A stretch of DNA of 33,649 nt from Streptomyces albidochromogenes (GCF_005981925.1 NZ_VBVX01000037.1:1-33649); one strand, 5' to 3'; shown: positions 23,150 through 33,114, numbered from the stretch's first letter. The notes: generated by a model from the sequence alone, not told the origin. Program-made: numbers and translations.

Positions 23150-24933
23150 TCGAGGGAGAGCCGGGCGGTCGGGCCCTCCGCCCAGGTGACGTGGACGGTG
23201 CGGCCGGCGACCCGGACGTCGGCGAGCGTGGCGACCGGCGCCGGGCCGGGTTCGGCGGTCAGCGAGGCGAGGGCGACGAAGAGCGAGTCGCCCGCCGTGG
23301 TGTGCCCGTCGAGCGCGGCGGTACGGGTGCGGGGCGCGGCCAGGGTCGGGCCGGTCGGCGCGTCGTGCGCGCCGGTGTAGCCGTGCACCGGGTGCAGTTG
23401 GGCGGTCAGCCGGCCCTCGGCCGGGTGGAGCGGGTCGGCCGGCTCGTCGTCGGTGGCCCAGCCGGTCTGGCGTACGGGCGTGCCCTCGGGCGCGCCGGTG
23501 ACGAGGTGGGCGCGCAGTTCGGCGCGGCCGTGGGCGGCGGTGGCGGACACCACGCGGACGCCGGGCGCCGGTGTGTGCGCGGAGGCGGCCCGGCCGGGGC
23601 CGCTGTCCAGCGGCCGGGCGGGGCCGCGCCGGGTCCAGGCGCCGTCGATGAGCAGCGCGAAGTGGTTGTCGGCGCTGTCGTGGGTGGGTCCGGTGCGGGT
23701 GGAGTAGGCGAAGCGGGCGTAGCCGGGGTCGTCGTCCGGGCCGACGTGGTTGCTGCCGTGGTTGTGCAGGCGTACGACACCGTCGGCCGCGGTGGACTGG
23801 ATCAGCAGGTGGGGCGGGCCGAGGGTGGTGACGGCGTCGCCCCTTTCCACGGGCAGCGGTTCCTCGGGGTCGGTCCAGACCGGGTGGCCGGCGGGGAGCA
23901 GCAGGCCGAGGAAGCCCTTGGCCGCCCAGTAGGGGGAGGCGGGGCCCGAGTAGCTCTGGACGACCGGGGCGTACGGGCCGTGCCAGCCCGGCGTCAGCAG
24001 CCCCCGGTCGTCGAGGGCGCCCCGGTCGAGGAAGTACCGCAGGGTGCCGGTGGCCAGGCGGCGGGTGGCTCCGGGGGTGAGCGGGGTGTGGCCGGTGAGG
24101 GCGCCGAGCCAGGGGGCGGCCGCGGCGGCGAAGCGGTAGGTGAGGGAGCGGCCGTACGGCATGGGGGCGCCGTTGGCGTCGAACATCCGGGTGTGGGCTT
24201 CGAGTTGGGCGTGCAGGCGGGGGCCGTAGCGGTCGAGGAGGTCCTGGTCGCCGGCGAGGTGGGCGTGCAGGACGGGATAGAAGTGCAGGGCCCAGGCGTT
24301 GTAGTGGTCGAAGGCGCGGTTCGGGCCGTCGCTGTACCAGCCGTCGCCGAGGTGCCACTCCTCGACGCGGGCGAGGGAGCGGTCGATGGTGGTCCGGGCG
24401 CGGTCGGTCTCGATGCCGGCGTCCTGGAGGAATCCGGCGACGGTGAGGCCGAAGAGCCACCAGTTGTTGTCGACGGGGGACGGGCCGAGGGCGGGCAGCA
24501 GCCAGTCGGCTGCGCGGGCGCGGGTGCGTTCGTCGAGGGTGTCCCAGAGCCAGGGGCGGGTGAGGCGCAGGGCGAGGGCGACGGAGGCGGCTTCGACGAC
24601 GGCCTGGCGCACGTCGGCCATCAGCGGCCAGGACTCTGGTGCGGCGGTGGTCAACTCCCGGTCGGAGACCGGGTTTTCGGTGCCCGCGGCGAGCCCTTCG
24701 GCGTAGCGGGCGAGGTGGCCCTGCGGGTCGTGGCCGTCCGCGCCCGCCACCCGCAGGGCGGCGAGCAGGAACGTACGGGCGAAGCCTTCGAGGCCGTCGG
24801 AGCGCGGGCCGGAGCAACTGGGCCGGGAGCCGGGCAGATTGATCAAAGCGTGGCGCTCGGTCGCATAGGGGCGTACGGCCAGCAGGAGCTGATCGGCGGT
24901 CGCCGCCCAGTCGTCGCGGTTCCCGAACGGCAT
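23143..24933 (-). CDS. DUF2264 protein, likely alpha-toroid glycosidase-like enzyme
   Basis: A 596-aa cytoplasmic protein with no signal peptide. Residues about 1-380 match the DUF2264 family pattern: FARTFLLAALRVAGADG, DNNWWLFGLTVAGFLQDAG, WYSDGPNRAFDHYNAWALHFYPVLHA (cores DNNWWLF and RAFDHYNAWALHFYP), YGRSLTYRFAAAAAP and SYSGPASPYWAAKGFLGLLLP. The rest is a beta-rich C-terminal domain. This all-helical fold resembles unsaturated glucuronyl hydrolases. I recall the family being classed with a beta-glucuronidase glycoside hydrolase family (GH154), but the substrate here is unproven. GGGGAG precedes the ATG. The promoter has a TGATCGAA-type operator in its spacer, shared with the sugar transporter, so the protein probably processes an imported saccharide. 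The 3' end overlaps the SDR stop. Confidence 0.82.
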   Translation of the reverse strand: MPFGNRDDWAATADQLLLAVRPYATERHALINLPGSRPSCSGPRSDGLEGFARTFLLAALRVAGADGHDPQGHLARYAEGLAAGTENPVSDRELTTAAPESWPLMADVRQAVVEAASVALALRLTRPWLWDTLDERTRARAADWLLPALGPSPVDNNWWLFGLTVAGFLQDAGIETDRARTTIDRSLARVEEWHLGDGWYSDGPNRAFDHYNAWALHFYPVLHAHLAGDQDLLDRYGPRLHAQLEAHTRMFDANGAPMPYGRSLTYRFAAAAAPWLGALTGHTPLTPGATRRLATGTLRYFLDRGALDDRGLLTPGWHGPYAPVVQSYSGPASPYWAAKGFLGLLLPAGHPVWTDPEEPLPVERGDAVTTLGPPHLLIQSTAADGVVRLHNHGSNHVGPDDDPGYARFAYSTRTGPTHDSADNHFALLIDGAWTRRGPARPLDSGPGRAASAHTPAPGVRVVSATAAHGRAELRAHLVTGAPEGTPVRQTGWATDDEPADPLHPAEGRLTAQLHPVHGYTGAHDAPTGPTLAAPRTRTAALDGHTTAGDSLFVALASLTAEPGPAPVATLADVRVAGRTVHVTWAEGPTARLSLDY

Positions 24934-24967
24934 GATGCTCCCCTGGGTGCTGTCCTGTGCGTCCCGG

Positions 24968-24997
24968 AATCTAGGACCCGGACTGATCGAACGTCAA
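24968..24997 (-). promoter_or_regulatory. DUF2264 promoter with embedded operator
   Basis: On the minus strand the -35 TTGACG (24992-24997) and -10 TAGATT (24968-24973) are separated by 18 nt. This is a good vegetative promoter reading toward the DUF2264 start at 24933. The half-operator TTCGATCA (plus strand TGATCGAA, 24984-24991) begins at the first spacer base after the -35. A bound repressor would therefore block polymerase. Confidence 0.7.
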
Positions 24998-25038
24998 TGG
25001 ATTGCGGTTGAATGATCGAAACTTCTATCGTTCGATCA
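24984..25038. promoter_or_regulatory. Operator cluster TGATCGAA / TTCGATCA
   Basis: TGATCGAA occurs at 24984-24991 and 25013-25020, and its complement TTCGATCA at 25031-25038. The last two form a perfect inverted repeat with a 10-nt centre. The cluster lies between the divergent DUF2264 and regulator genes. The same motif recurs before the sugar-binding protein gene. It is most simply the binding site of the adjacent DeoR/LacI-type regulator. Confidence 0.7.
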
Positions 25039-25087
25039 CGCCGCTTCACTGAATGCCGTGCCACACACTGCGAGGGGGACTGCCGCC

Positions 25088-26188
25088 GTGCGCGAGAGTG
25101 CTGCTGAACGCCACGACCGACTGCTGGGCCTGGTACGGGACCGGGGCTCGGCCCGGGTCTCCGACCTCGCGGGCCTGCTGGGCGTCTCGCCCGTCACGGT
25201 GCGCCGGGACGTCGAGGAGCTGGCGGGGCGGGGGCTGCTCGACCGGGTCCACGGGTCGGTGTCGTGGCCCCGGGAGCGGGGCGGCCCGGCCACCGCGCCG
25301 GCCGGGGGCTCCGGCGGTGTGGTGCTCGGCATGCTGGCCCCCTCCGCGACGTACTACTTCGCCGAGGTCATCCGGGGCGCGCACGAGGCCGCCGCGCGGG
25401 CGGGGGCCCGGCTGGTCCTGCGGATCTCGGACTACCGGCCCGAGGAGGACCAGGCGCGCACCGAGGGCCTGCTGGCGGCGGGCGCCGAGGGGCTGCTGGT
25501 GGCGCCGGGGTGGCGGCGGCCGGGCGACCCGGCGGCGTACGGCGACTGGATCGCCTCGCTGCCCGTGCCCACCGTGCTGCTGGAGCGCCAGCCCGCGGCG
25601 GGCTCGGCGCTGGACGGCATCGACCGGGTCTGCTCGGACCACCGGCACGGGGTGCTACTGGCTGTGCGCCACCTGAGGGAACTGGGGCACGGCGCGCCGC
25701 TGCTGATGGCCCGCGACGACTCCCCGACCGCTCTGGCGGTGCGGTCGGGGTACGCGGAGGCGCTCGGCGTACTGGGGACGCGGGCGCCGCGGGACGTGAT
25801 CGACTCCGTACCGGCGGAGGTGAGTCCGGACCGCTTCGAGGCGGCGGTGCAGGCCCTGCGCGAGGCGGTCGCCACCGGGGCGGCGACGGCCGCGCTGGTC
25901 CACAACGACGTGGACGCGATCCAGGTGGCGCAGCGGCTCGCGGAGCTGGGGGTGCGGGTGCCGCGGGACTTGGCGCTCGTCGCGTACGACGACGAGGTGG
26001 CGGCCCTGGCGGACACCCCGCTGACGGCGGTCGCGCCGCCCAAGCGCGAGGTGGGGCGGCAGGCGGCCGGGCTGCTGGTGGAGCGGCTCGGGCAGGCGCG
26101 GGGCGGGGAGGGCCAGGAGCCGCGGCGGCACCTGGCGCTGCTTCCGCAGTTGCGCGTGCGGGCGTCCTGCGGCGCGGCGACGGTCTGA
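25088..26188 (+). CDS. DeoR-HTH / LacI-like sensor hybrid transcriptional regulator
   Basis: A 366-aa regulator. The N-terminus is a DeoR-type winged helix-turn-helix (RHDRLLGLVRDRGSARVSDL and LLGVSPVTVRRDVEELAGRGLLDRVHG, about residues 8-58). The remaining 290 residues form a LacI/GalR-like periplasmic-binding effector domain. Its elements are LGMLAPSATYYFAEVIRGAHEAA at the start, VCSDHRHGVLLAVRHLRELGH, ALVHNDVDAIQVAQRLAELGVRVPRDLALVAYDDE and the terminal LLPQLRVRASCG. This combination is found in actinobacterial sugar regulators. The GTG at 25088 has GAGGGGG nine bases upstream; a GTG at 25058 lacks a site. It lies between an uptake operon and a glycosidase-like gene that share one operator motif, so it is probably their sugar-responsive repressor. 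Confidence 0.87.
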   Translation: MRESAAERHDRLLGLVRDRGSARVSDLAGLLGVSPVTVRRDVEELAGRGLLDRVHGSVSWPRERGGPATAPAGGSGGVVLGMLAPSATYYFAEVIRGAHEAAARAGARLVLRISDYRPEEDQARTEGLLAAGAEGLLVAPGWRRPGDPAAYGDWIASLPVPTVLLERQPAAGSALDGIDRVCSDHRHGVLLAVRHLRELGHGAPLLMARDDSPTALAVRSGYAEALGVLGTRAPRDVIDSVPAEVSPDRFEAAVQALREAVATGAATAALVHNDVDAIQVAQRLAELGVRVPRDLALVAYDDEVAALADTPLTAVAPPKREVGRQAAGLLVERLGQARGGEGQEPRRHLALLPQLRVRASCGAATV

Positions 26189-26194
26189 TCTTTT

Positions 26195-26223
26195 TTCGAT
26201 CAATCGAACTTTCGCTCTTGACT
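26195..26223 (+). promoter_or_regulatory. Operator and -35 region of the sugar ABC operon
   Basis: TTCGATCAATCGAA (26195-26208) is a near-perfect palindrome (arms TTCGAT/ATCGAA) containing the same TTCGATCA half-site as the operators at 24984-25038. It lies 10 bp upstream of TTGACT (26218-26223), a plausible -35; a weak -10 follows 17 bp downstream (AACACT, 26241-26246). The arrangement predicts co-regulation of the transporter with DUF2264. Confidence 0.62.
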
Positions 26224-26287
26224 TCGCTCACCGCTGGCTCAACACTCACGGCCAACGCAATGTCGCCGCCCTTTCAGGAGCCGTGCC

Positions 26288-27619
26288 GTGAGCCCCAGTT
26301 GGAACAGAACGTCCCATGTCATGGTCGGCGCCGCCACCGCCCTCGCCGTTCTCACGGCCTGCGGCGGCAGCGGCGCCCAGGACGAGAAGTCAGCCGCCCC
26401 GGGAAGTGGCGGCAAGCCCGTCTCGATCACCTTCTGGGGCTGGGCCAAGGGCTCGAAGGAGGTCGTCGACGCCTTCAACGCCTCGCAGAAGAACATCCGG
26501 GTGAAGTACGAGGAGATCCCCTCGGGCAACGCCGGCGGCTACGCCAAGATCTCCAACGCCGTGAAGGCCGGCAACGCCCCCGACCTGGTCTCCATCGAGT
26601 ACCCGATGCTCCCCGAGTTCGTCAGCCAGGGCTCGGTCCAGGACATCAGCGGCCACCTCACCGACGACGTGAAGAAGAAGTTCCTGCCGCAGGCGGTCGA
26701 GCTGACGACCCTCGGCGGCAAGAACTGGGCCGTCCCCTTCGACGCCGCGCCGCAGGCCTTCTACTACCGCAAGGACCTGTTCAAGAAGTACGGCGTCGAG
26801 GTCCCGGGGACGTGGGACGAGTTCCGCGAGGCCGCCGAGAAGGTCAAGAAGGCCGACAAGAAGGCCCGTATCGGCACCTTCTTCCCGGACGACCCGTCCA
26901 CGTTCCAGGCGATGGCCTGGCAGGCGGGAGCGCGGTGGTTCGAGGCCGAGGGCGACACCTGGAAGGTCGACACGACCGACCCCGCGACCACGAAGGTCTC
27001 GGCGTACTGGCAGGGGCTCCTCGACGACGGCCTGGTGCACAACAACGCCTCCTTCAGCCCCGAGTGGACCAACTCCCTCAAGAGCGGCGGCACCATCGGC
27101 TACCTCGGCGCCTCCTGGGGCGCCGGCGTCCTGACGGGCACCCTGCCGGAGCAGAGCGGCAAGTGGGCCGTCGCCCCGATGCCGTCGTGGGACGGCAAGC
27201 CCGCCAGCGGCATGCTGGGCGGCTCCACCTTCGCCGTCACCAAGGACAGCGAGAAGACCGAGGCCGCCGTCGAGTTCGCGCAATGGATGACGACCACCGA
27301 GGACGGCGTCGAGGCGCGGATCGCCTCCGGTACGTCGAGCGCCTTCCCGGCCGCGGCCGAGCTGCGCCCGGCGGCCAAGGCCGCCTTCGACGCGGGGTAC
27401 TTCGGCGGCCAGGACATCTACCAGGTCTTCGAGGACGCCGGCGCGTCCATCGCGCCCGACTGGGCGTGGGGCCCGAGCACCGGCACCACCAACACCGTGA
27501 TGAAGGACCAGTTCGGCAAGGTGTCCGACGGCGGCGCGACCATCGCGGACGCGGTGAAGGCCGGGCACGAGGCGACCGTCTCCGAGCTGAAGAAGCGCGG
27601 CCTGACGGTGGAGGGCTGA
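26288..27619 (+). CDS. Sugar-binding lipoprotein of an ABC transporter
   Basis: A 443-aa extracellular solute-binding protein (family 1 type). The lipoprotein signal ends in LTACGG with the lipidated Cys25. The mature protein begins with a short Ser/Gly/Pro linker. The fold markers are [60 protein letters not shown] and [24 protein letters not shown] (given as landmarks; each is shorter than a full domain). Aromatics at W50-like and W positions suggest carbohydrate stacking. The GTG start has AGGAG seven bases upstream. It is the first gene of the transporter operon; the permease follows after 7 bp. It is anchored on the outer face of the membrane. The exact sugar cannot be read from sequence. 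Confidence 0.92.
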   Translation: MSPSWNRTSHVMVGAATALAVLTACGGSGAQDEKSAAPGSGGKPVSITFWGWAKGSKEVVDAFNASQKNIRVKYEEIPSGNAGGYAKISNAVKAGNAPDLVSIEYPMLPEFVSQGSVQDISGHLTDDVKKKFLPQAVELTTLGGKNWAVPFDAAPQAFYYRKDLFKKYGVEVPGTWDEFREAAEKVKKADKKARIGTFFPDDPSTFQAMAWQAGARWFEAEGDTWKVDTTDPATTKVSAYWQGLLDDGLVHNNASFSPEWTNSLKSGGTIGYLGASWGAGVLTGTLPEQSGKWAVAPMPSWDGKPASGMLGGSTFAVTKDSEKTEAAVEFAQWMTTTEDGVEARIASGTSSAFPAAAELRPAAKAAFDAGYFGGQDIYQVFEDAGASIAPDWAWGPSTGTTNTVMKDQFGKVSDGGATIADAVKAGHEATVSELKKRGLTVEG

Positions 27620-27626
27620 GAAGCAC

Positions 27627-28523
27627 GTGAAGGCCCGCACCCGCACCCATGCCGCCGCCGGCGTCCTGCTGACCCCGTTCTTCGTCCTCTTCACCCTGGT
27701 GATGGTGGTGCCGGTCGGATACGCGGTCTGGCTGAGCCTGTTCACCGAGAAGCAGTCGGGACTGGGCTTCGGGGGAACGCGGACCGTCTTCAGCGGCCTC
27801 GCCAACTACACGGCGGCGCTGGGTGACCCGGCCTTCCGCGAGGGCTTCGTCGTACTCCTCGGGTACTGCGTCCTCTACATCCCGCTGATGATCGGCGGAG
27901 CCCTCGCGCTCGCCCTGCTCCTCGACTCCACGCTCGCCCGCGCACGCCGCTTCTTCCAGCTCGCGCTGTTCCTGCCGCACGCCGTCCCGGGCATCATCGC
28001 GGCGCTGATCTGGGTGTACCTCTACACACCCCAGCTCAGCCCGGTCGTCGACGCCATGGAAGCGGGCGGCGTCGGCTTCGACTTCTTCGCACCCGAGGGC
28101 GCCCTGCCCTCGGTCATCAACATCGCCCTGTGGGAATGGCTCGGCTACAACATGGTGATCTTCTACGCCGCCCTCCAGGCCGTCGACCGCTCCGTGCTCG
28201 AAGCGGCCACGGTGGACGGGGCGGGCGCCTGGCGCACCGCGTTCAGCATCAAGGTGCCGCTGATCCGCGCCTCGGTCGTGATGGTCGCGCTGTTCACGGT
28301 CATCGGATCGCTCCAGCTGTTCACCGAGCCGCTGATCATCAACAAGGGCACCGGATCCTCCGTCACCTCCACCTGGACGCCGAACATGTACGCGTACACC
28401 GCGGCCTTCGACCGGGGCGACTACGGGCTCGCGGCAGCCGCCTCCGTGCTCCTCGCACTCACCGCCGCGCTGCTGTCCTTCGCGGTCACCCGCTTCACCG
28501 GCCGGAAGGGGAAGAAGGCATGA
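27627..28523 (+). CDS. Sugar ABC transporter permease (MalF/UgpA type)
   Basis: A 298-aa integral membrane protein with about six transmembrane helices. The first is LLTPFFVLFTLVMVVPVGYAV. The EAA loop that docks the ATPase is EAATVDGAGAWRTAFSIKVPL, near residue 205. The start is a GTG 7 bp after the binding-protein stop; GGAGGG lies within the end of the preceding gene. Its stop overlaps the next gene's ATG as ATGA, so the two permeases are translationally coupled. It forms the channel together with the second permease. No ATPase gene is present; in Streptomyces the shared ATPase MsiK serves many such transporters. Confidence 0.92.
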   Translation: MKARTRTHAAAGVLLTPFFVLFTLVMVVPVGYAVWLSLFTEKQSGLGFGGTRTVFSGLANYTAALGDPAFREGFVVLLGYCVLYIPLMIGGALALALLLDSTLARARRFFQLALFLPHAVPGIIAALIWVYLYTPQLSPVVDAMEAGGVGFDFFAPEGALPSVINIALWEWLGYNMVIFYAALQAVDRSVLEAATVDGAGAWRTAFSIKVPLIRASVVMVALFTVIGSLQLFTEPLIINKGTGSSVTSTWTPNMYAYTAAFDRGDYGLAAAASVLLALTAALLSFAVTRFTGRKGKKA

Positions 28524-29455
28524 GCACGCCGGCCACCATCACCGGAAGGACCACCCGCACCGAAGGAACCACAAGCACCGGAGGAGGCGCGAGCACCGGC
28601 AGGACCACGAGGACCGCGTCCCGCCCCTGGCTGTCGAGGACCGCGGTCAACGGCGCCCTCGTGCTCGCCACGCTCTACATGCTGCTCCCCCTCGTCTGGC
28701 TGGTCACCGCCGCCACCAAGGACACCGGCGGCCTGCTCGCCGGGAACGCCTTCTCCTTCGAGGACTTCAACCTCGGCGCGAACCTCTCCGCCCTGGCGGC
28801 GTACGGCGACGGCGTCTACTTCCGCTGGTACCTCAACAGCCTGCTGTACGCGGGCGGCGGCGCCGCGGTCAGCTCGCTGATCAGCGTCGCCGCCGGATAC
28901 GTCTTCGACAAGTACCACTTCCGGGGCAAGGAGAAGCTGTTCGGCGTCGTCCTGCTGGGGGTGCTGGTGCCGACCACCGCGCTCGCGCTGCCCATGTACC
29001 TGCTCGCCAGCGACGTGGGCATCGTCAACACCTACTGGGCCGTGCTGCTGCCCGTACTGGTCCACCCGTTCGGCGTCTACCTCGCCCGGGTCTTCAGCGC
29101 CGGCTACATCCCCGACGAGGCCCTCGAAGCCGCCCGCATCGACGGGGCCGGCGAGCTGCGCACCTTCTGGTCCATCGGTATGCGCATGATCATGCCGGGC
29201 TTCGTGACCGTGTTCCTCTTCCAGTTCACCGCGATCTGGAACAACTTCTTCCTCCCCCTGGTGATGCTCTCGGACCAGCGGCTCTTCCCGCTGAGCCTCG
29301 GCCTGTACGCGTGGAACAGCAACGCGCACGGCGAACCGGAGTTCTACCCTCTGGTCGTCACCGGCTCACTTCTCGCCGTCGTCCCCCTGATCGTCGCCTT
29401 CGTCTCCCTCCAGCGGCACTGGAAGGCCGGGCTCACCGCCGGAAGCGTCAAGTGA
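28520..29455 (+). CDS. Sugar ABC transporter permease (MalG/UgpE type)
   Basis: A 311-aa partner permease with six predicted helices. The EAA loop is EALEAARIDGAGELRTFWSIG. It starts at the ATG that overlaps the preceding stop (ATGA). The first 38 residues are an unusual hydrophilic Thr/Gly/Arg-rich extension with internal repeats (TGRTTRTEG and TGRTTRTAS), in place of the short basic N-terminus usual in the family. The transmembrane core begins NGALVLATLYMLLPLVWLV. Tail end HWKAGLTAGSVK is normal. It completes the two-permease pore; the operon continues to a dehydrogenase 48 bp on. Confidence 0.92.
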   Translation: MSTPATITGRTTRTEGTTSTGGGASTGRTTRTASRPWLSRTAVNGALVLATLYMLLPLVWLVTAATKDTGGLLAGNAFSFEDFNLGANLSALAAYGDGVYFRWYLNSLLYAGGGAAVSSLISVAAGYVFDKYHFRGKEKLFGVVLLGVLVPTTALALPMYLLASDVGIVNTYWAVLLPVLVHPFGVYLARVFSAGYIPDEALEAARIDGAGELRTFWSIGMRMIMPGFVTVFLFQFTAIWNNFFLPLVMLSDQRLFPLSLGLYAWNSNAHGEPEFYPLVVTGSLLAVVPLIVAFVSLQRHWKAGLTAGSVK

Positions 29456-29503
29456 CGCACCCGAGCGACCGTCAAGCGCCCGAAGAGGAGCCCGAGTCCC
29501 ACC

Positions 29504-30532
29504 ATGCACCACGCCACTGACACTCAGCCGTCCCTGCTGCTCGCCATGGCGCCCGGCATCGCGGAACGCCTGTTCACCGACGGCCACCGCACCCGGCTGG
29601 CCGCGCTCACGCGCACCGACCCGTACCTGGTCGCGCACGACCTCGCCGCCCCCGGGCCGCGGGTCGCCGCCGCCCTCGCCGAGGCCGAGGTCCTCCTCAC
29701 CTGCTGGGGCGCCACCCCGCTCACCGCCGAGGTCCTCGACACCGCGCCGAACCTGCGCGCCGTCGTCCACGCGGCGGGCTCCGTCAAGCATCACGTCACC
29801 CAGGCCTGCTGGGACCGGGGCATCGCCGTGACCTCGGCGGCGGCCGCCAACGCCCTGCCCGTGGCCGAGTACACGCTCGCCGCGATCCTCTTCGCCGGCA
29901 AACGCGTCCTGCACGCCGCCGCCCGCTACCGCGCCCTGCGCGCCGACCACGACTGGCGCGAGGAACTGCACGGCGCCGGAAACCACCGCCGCACCGTGGG
30001 CATCGTCGGCGCCTCACGCATCGGCCGCCGGGTCGTCGAGCTGCTGCGCCCCTTCGACCTGGACGTTCTCCTGTACGACCCGTACGTCGCCCCGCGCGAA
30101 GCCGCCGCCCTCGGCGTCGAGCTCGCGCCCCTCGACGACCTGTGCGCCCGCAGCTCCGTCGTCTCCGTCCACGCCCCGCAGCTCCCGGCGACCCGCCACA
30201 TGATCGCTGCGCGCCAGCTGGCCGCGATGCCGGCCGGCGCGACCCTGATCAACACCGCCCGCGGCTCCCTGGTCGACGAGGCCGCGCTGCTCCCGGAGCT
30301 CGCCTCCGGCCGCCTGCACGCCGTACTCGACGTGACGGACCCGGAACTTCCGCCACCGGACTCACCGTTGTACGACCTCCCGAACGTCCTGCTGACTCCC
30401 CACATCGCGGGTTCGCTCGGCGACGAACTGCACCGCATGGCGGACCAGTCCCTGGACGAACTGGAGCGTTACGCCGCCGGCCGGCCCTTCGCCGATCCGG
30501 TCCGGCCCGCCACCCTGCACCACTCGGCCTGA
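29504..30532 (+). CDS. D-2-hydroxyacid dehydrogenase-family protein
   Basis: A 342-aa NAD(P)-dependent enzyme that would interconvert a 2-hydroxy acid and a 2-oxo acid. The Rossmann motif is GIVGASRIGRRVVELL; its second glycine position is occupied by A (GASRIG), where GxGxxG is usual. The catalytic set is visible: Arg in INTARGSLVDE, the acid in LDVTDPE (Asp where family members often have Glu), and His in TPHIAGS. It lies 48 bp after the sugar permease and is probably the last gene of the uptake operon. It may act on a sugar acid released from the imported saccharide, which would fit a uronic acid source. GAGGAG is 13 nt before the ATG, a long spacing. Substrate is unknown. Confidence 0.86.
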   Translation: MHHATDTQPSLLLAMAPGIAERLFTDGHRTRLAALTRTDPYLVAHDLAAPGPRVAAALAEAEVLLTCWGATPLTAEVLDTAPNLRAVVHAAGSVKHHVTQACWDRGIAVTSAAAANALPVAEYTLAAILFAGKRVLHAAARYRALRADHDWREELHGAGNHRRTVGIVGASRIGRRVVELLRPFDLDVLLYDPYVAPREAAALGVELAPLDDLCARSSVVSVHAPQLPATRHMIAARQLAAMPAGATLINTARGSLVDEAALLPELASGRLHAVLDVTDPELPPPDSPLYDLPNVLLTPHIAGSLGDELHRMADQSLDELERYAAGRPFADPVRPATLHHSA

Positions 30533-30602
30533 AAGCCCCCAAGAACCCACAAACAGCTCATTTCACTAGACTGGACGTATCTCACGAGGGTCGGGAGGCG
30601 TC

Positions 30603-31298
30603 ATGAAATTCGTACAGATCATCGATTACAAGACCGAGCGCTCCGACGACATGAACCAGCTCATGGACCGGTGGGTCGAGCAGACCAAGGGCAAGCGGAC
30701 CGCCACGCACAACATCATCGGCAAGGACCGGTCCCGGGCGAACCACTACGTCGAGATCGTCGAATTCCCCTCGCACGAGGAGGCGATGAAGAACTCGCAG
30801 CTGCCCGAGACCGACCGGATCTTCCGGGAGATGGTGGAGCTGTGCGACGGGATGCCGTCCTTCACCGACCTCGACGTGGTCCGTGACGAGCAGCTGAACG
30901 CGACGACCGCCCGCCGGTTCTTCCACGAGGTCGCGGTCGGAGGCAACCTCGACGCCGTCGACGAGCTGTTCGCGTCCGACTACCGGGACCACGACATCAT
31001 CAAGGAGGAGCAGAGCACCGTCGGCGCCGACGTCATCCGCGACGACGTGACCGGCTGGCGCGAGGCCTTCGACTTCCGCTTCGACCTCGACCGGCAGATG
31101 TCCGAGGGCGACGACGTCTGCACCCTGTGGACGTGGACCGGCACCCACAAGGGCGACTTCATGGGCATGCCGGCCACGGGCAAGCAGTGCGTCATGACCG
31201 GCACGACGGTCTTCCGCTTCCACGACGGGAAGATCGTGGAGGGCTGGTGGCACATGGACGCCCTGGGCCTGATGCGGCAGCTCGGCGCGCTCGGCTGA
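30603..31298 (+). CDS. Two-domain ABM-like / SnoaL-like protein
   Basis: A 231-aa cytoplasmic protein. Residues 1 to about 95 look like a dimeric ferredoxin-fold (ABM-like) domain: MKFVQIIDYKTERSDDMNQL, HYVEIVEFPSHEEAMKNSQLP (landmarks VQIIDYKT and VEIVEFPSHEEAM). Residues 98-231 are a SnoaL-like fold: RFFHEVAVGGNLDAVDELFASDYRDHD, WREAFDFRFDLDRQMSEGDDV, WTWTGTHKGDFMGMPATGKQ (landmarks DELFASDYRDHD, GTHKGDFMGMPATGK), and GKIVEGWWHMDALGLMRQLG. The second half is typical of predicted ester cyclases. Both folds usually act on small aromatic or polyketide-like ligands. GGGAGG is five bases before the ATG. A TAGACT -10-like box is at 30567-30572. It is probably separately transcribed and ends at a strong hairpin. 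Confidence 0.8.
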   Translation: MKFVQIIDYKTERSDDMNQLMDRWVEQTKGKRTATHNIIGKDRSRANHYVEIVEFPSHEEAMKNSQLPETDRIFREMVELCDGMPSFTDLDVVRDEQLNATTARRFFHEVAVGGNLDAVDELFASDYRDHDIIKEEQSTVGADVIRDDVTGWREAFDFRFDLDRQMSEGDDVCTLWTWTGTHKGDFMGMPATGKQCVMTGTTVFRFHDGKIVEGWWHMDALGLMRQLGALG

Positions 31299-31349
31299 GC
31301 CGCCCGCCCGCGCGCCCGCCGGTCCCGCGCGTCCCCGGCGCCCGTACGC

Positions 31350-31395
31350 GAAGGGCCCCCGTTCCCACCGCCGAGCGGTGGGAACGGGGGCCTTC
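31350..31395. terminator. Strong bidirectional terminator between the SnoaL-like gene and groEL
   Basis: The arms 31350-31371 and 31375-31395 form 21 base pairs with one bulged G (in GAAGGG) and a CGA loop. It lies 51 bp after the SnoaL-like stop and 24 bp beyond the groEL stop on the opposite strand. It is the longest stem in the window and would block transcription from both sides. Confidence 0.88.
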
Positions 31396-31419
31396 ACACG
31401 TCGTACGACGTCAGGGGCC

Positions 31420-33051
<1,632 letters not shown>

Positions 33052-33073
33052 TTACTGTCCTCTCAAACGAAAT

Positions 33074-33114
33074 GCGCCCCGGGCCGCCCGGCAATCGCTG
33101 GGGGCCAGGGGCGC
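33074..33114 (-). terminator. Imperfect hairpin in the groES-groEL gap
   Basis: GCGCCCC (33074-33080) pairs with GGGGCGC (33108-33114); inside, GGCC, CCC and GC segments continue the stem with single mismatches to an AATC loop. On the transcribed strand it is followed by ATTTCGTTTGAG and then the groEL leader. It could attenuate transcription or act as an RNA-processing or stabilising element, setting the groES:groEL ratio. It may also simply be a partial terminator. Confidence 0.5.

Noticed and set aside
25264..27630. A 788-codon plus-strand frame spanning the regulator and sugar-binding protein
   Set aside because: It runs through two genes in another frame and has Gly/Ala/Arg-rich shadow composition.
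20588..31298. Genomic island or prophage
   Set aside because: The block looks variable by content, but I see no integrase, att repeats, tRNA or compositional break; it may just be lineage-specific metabolism.
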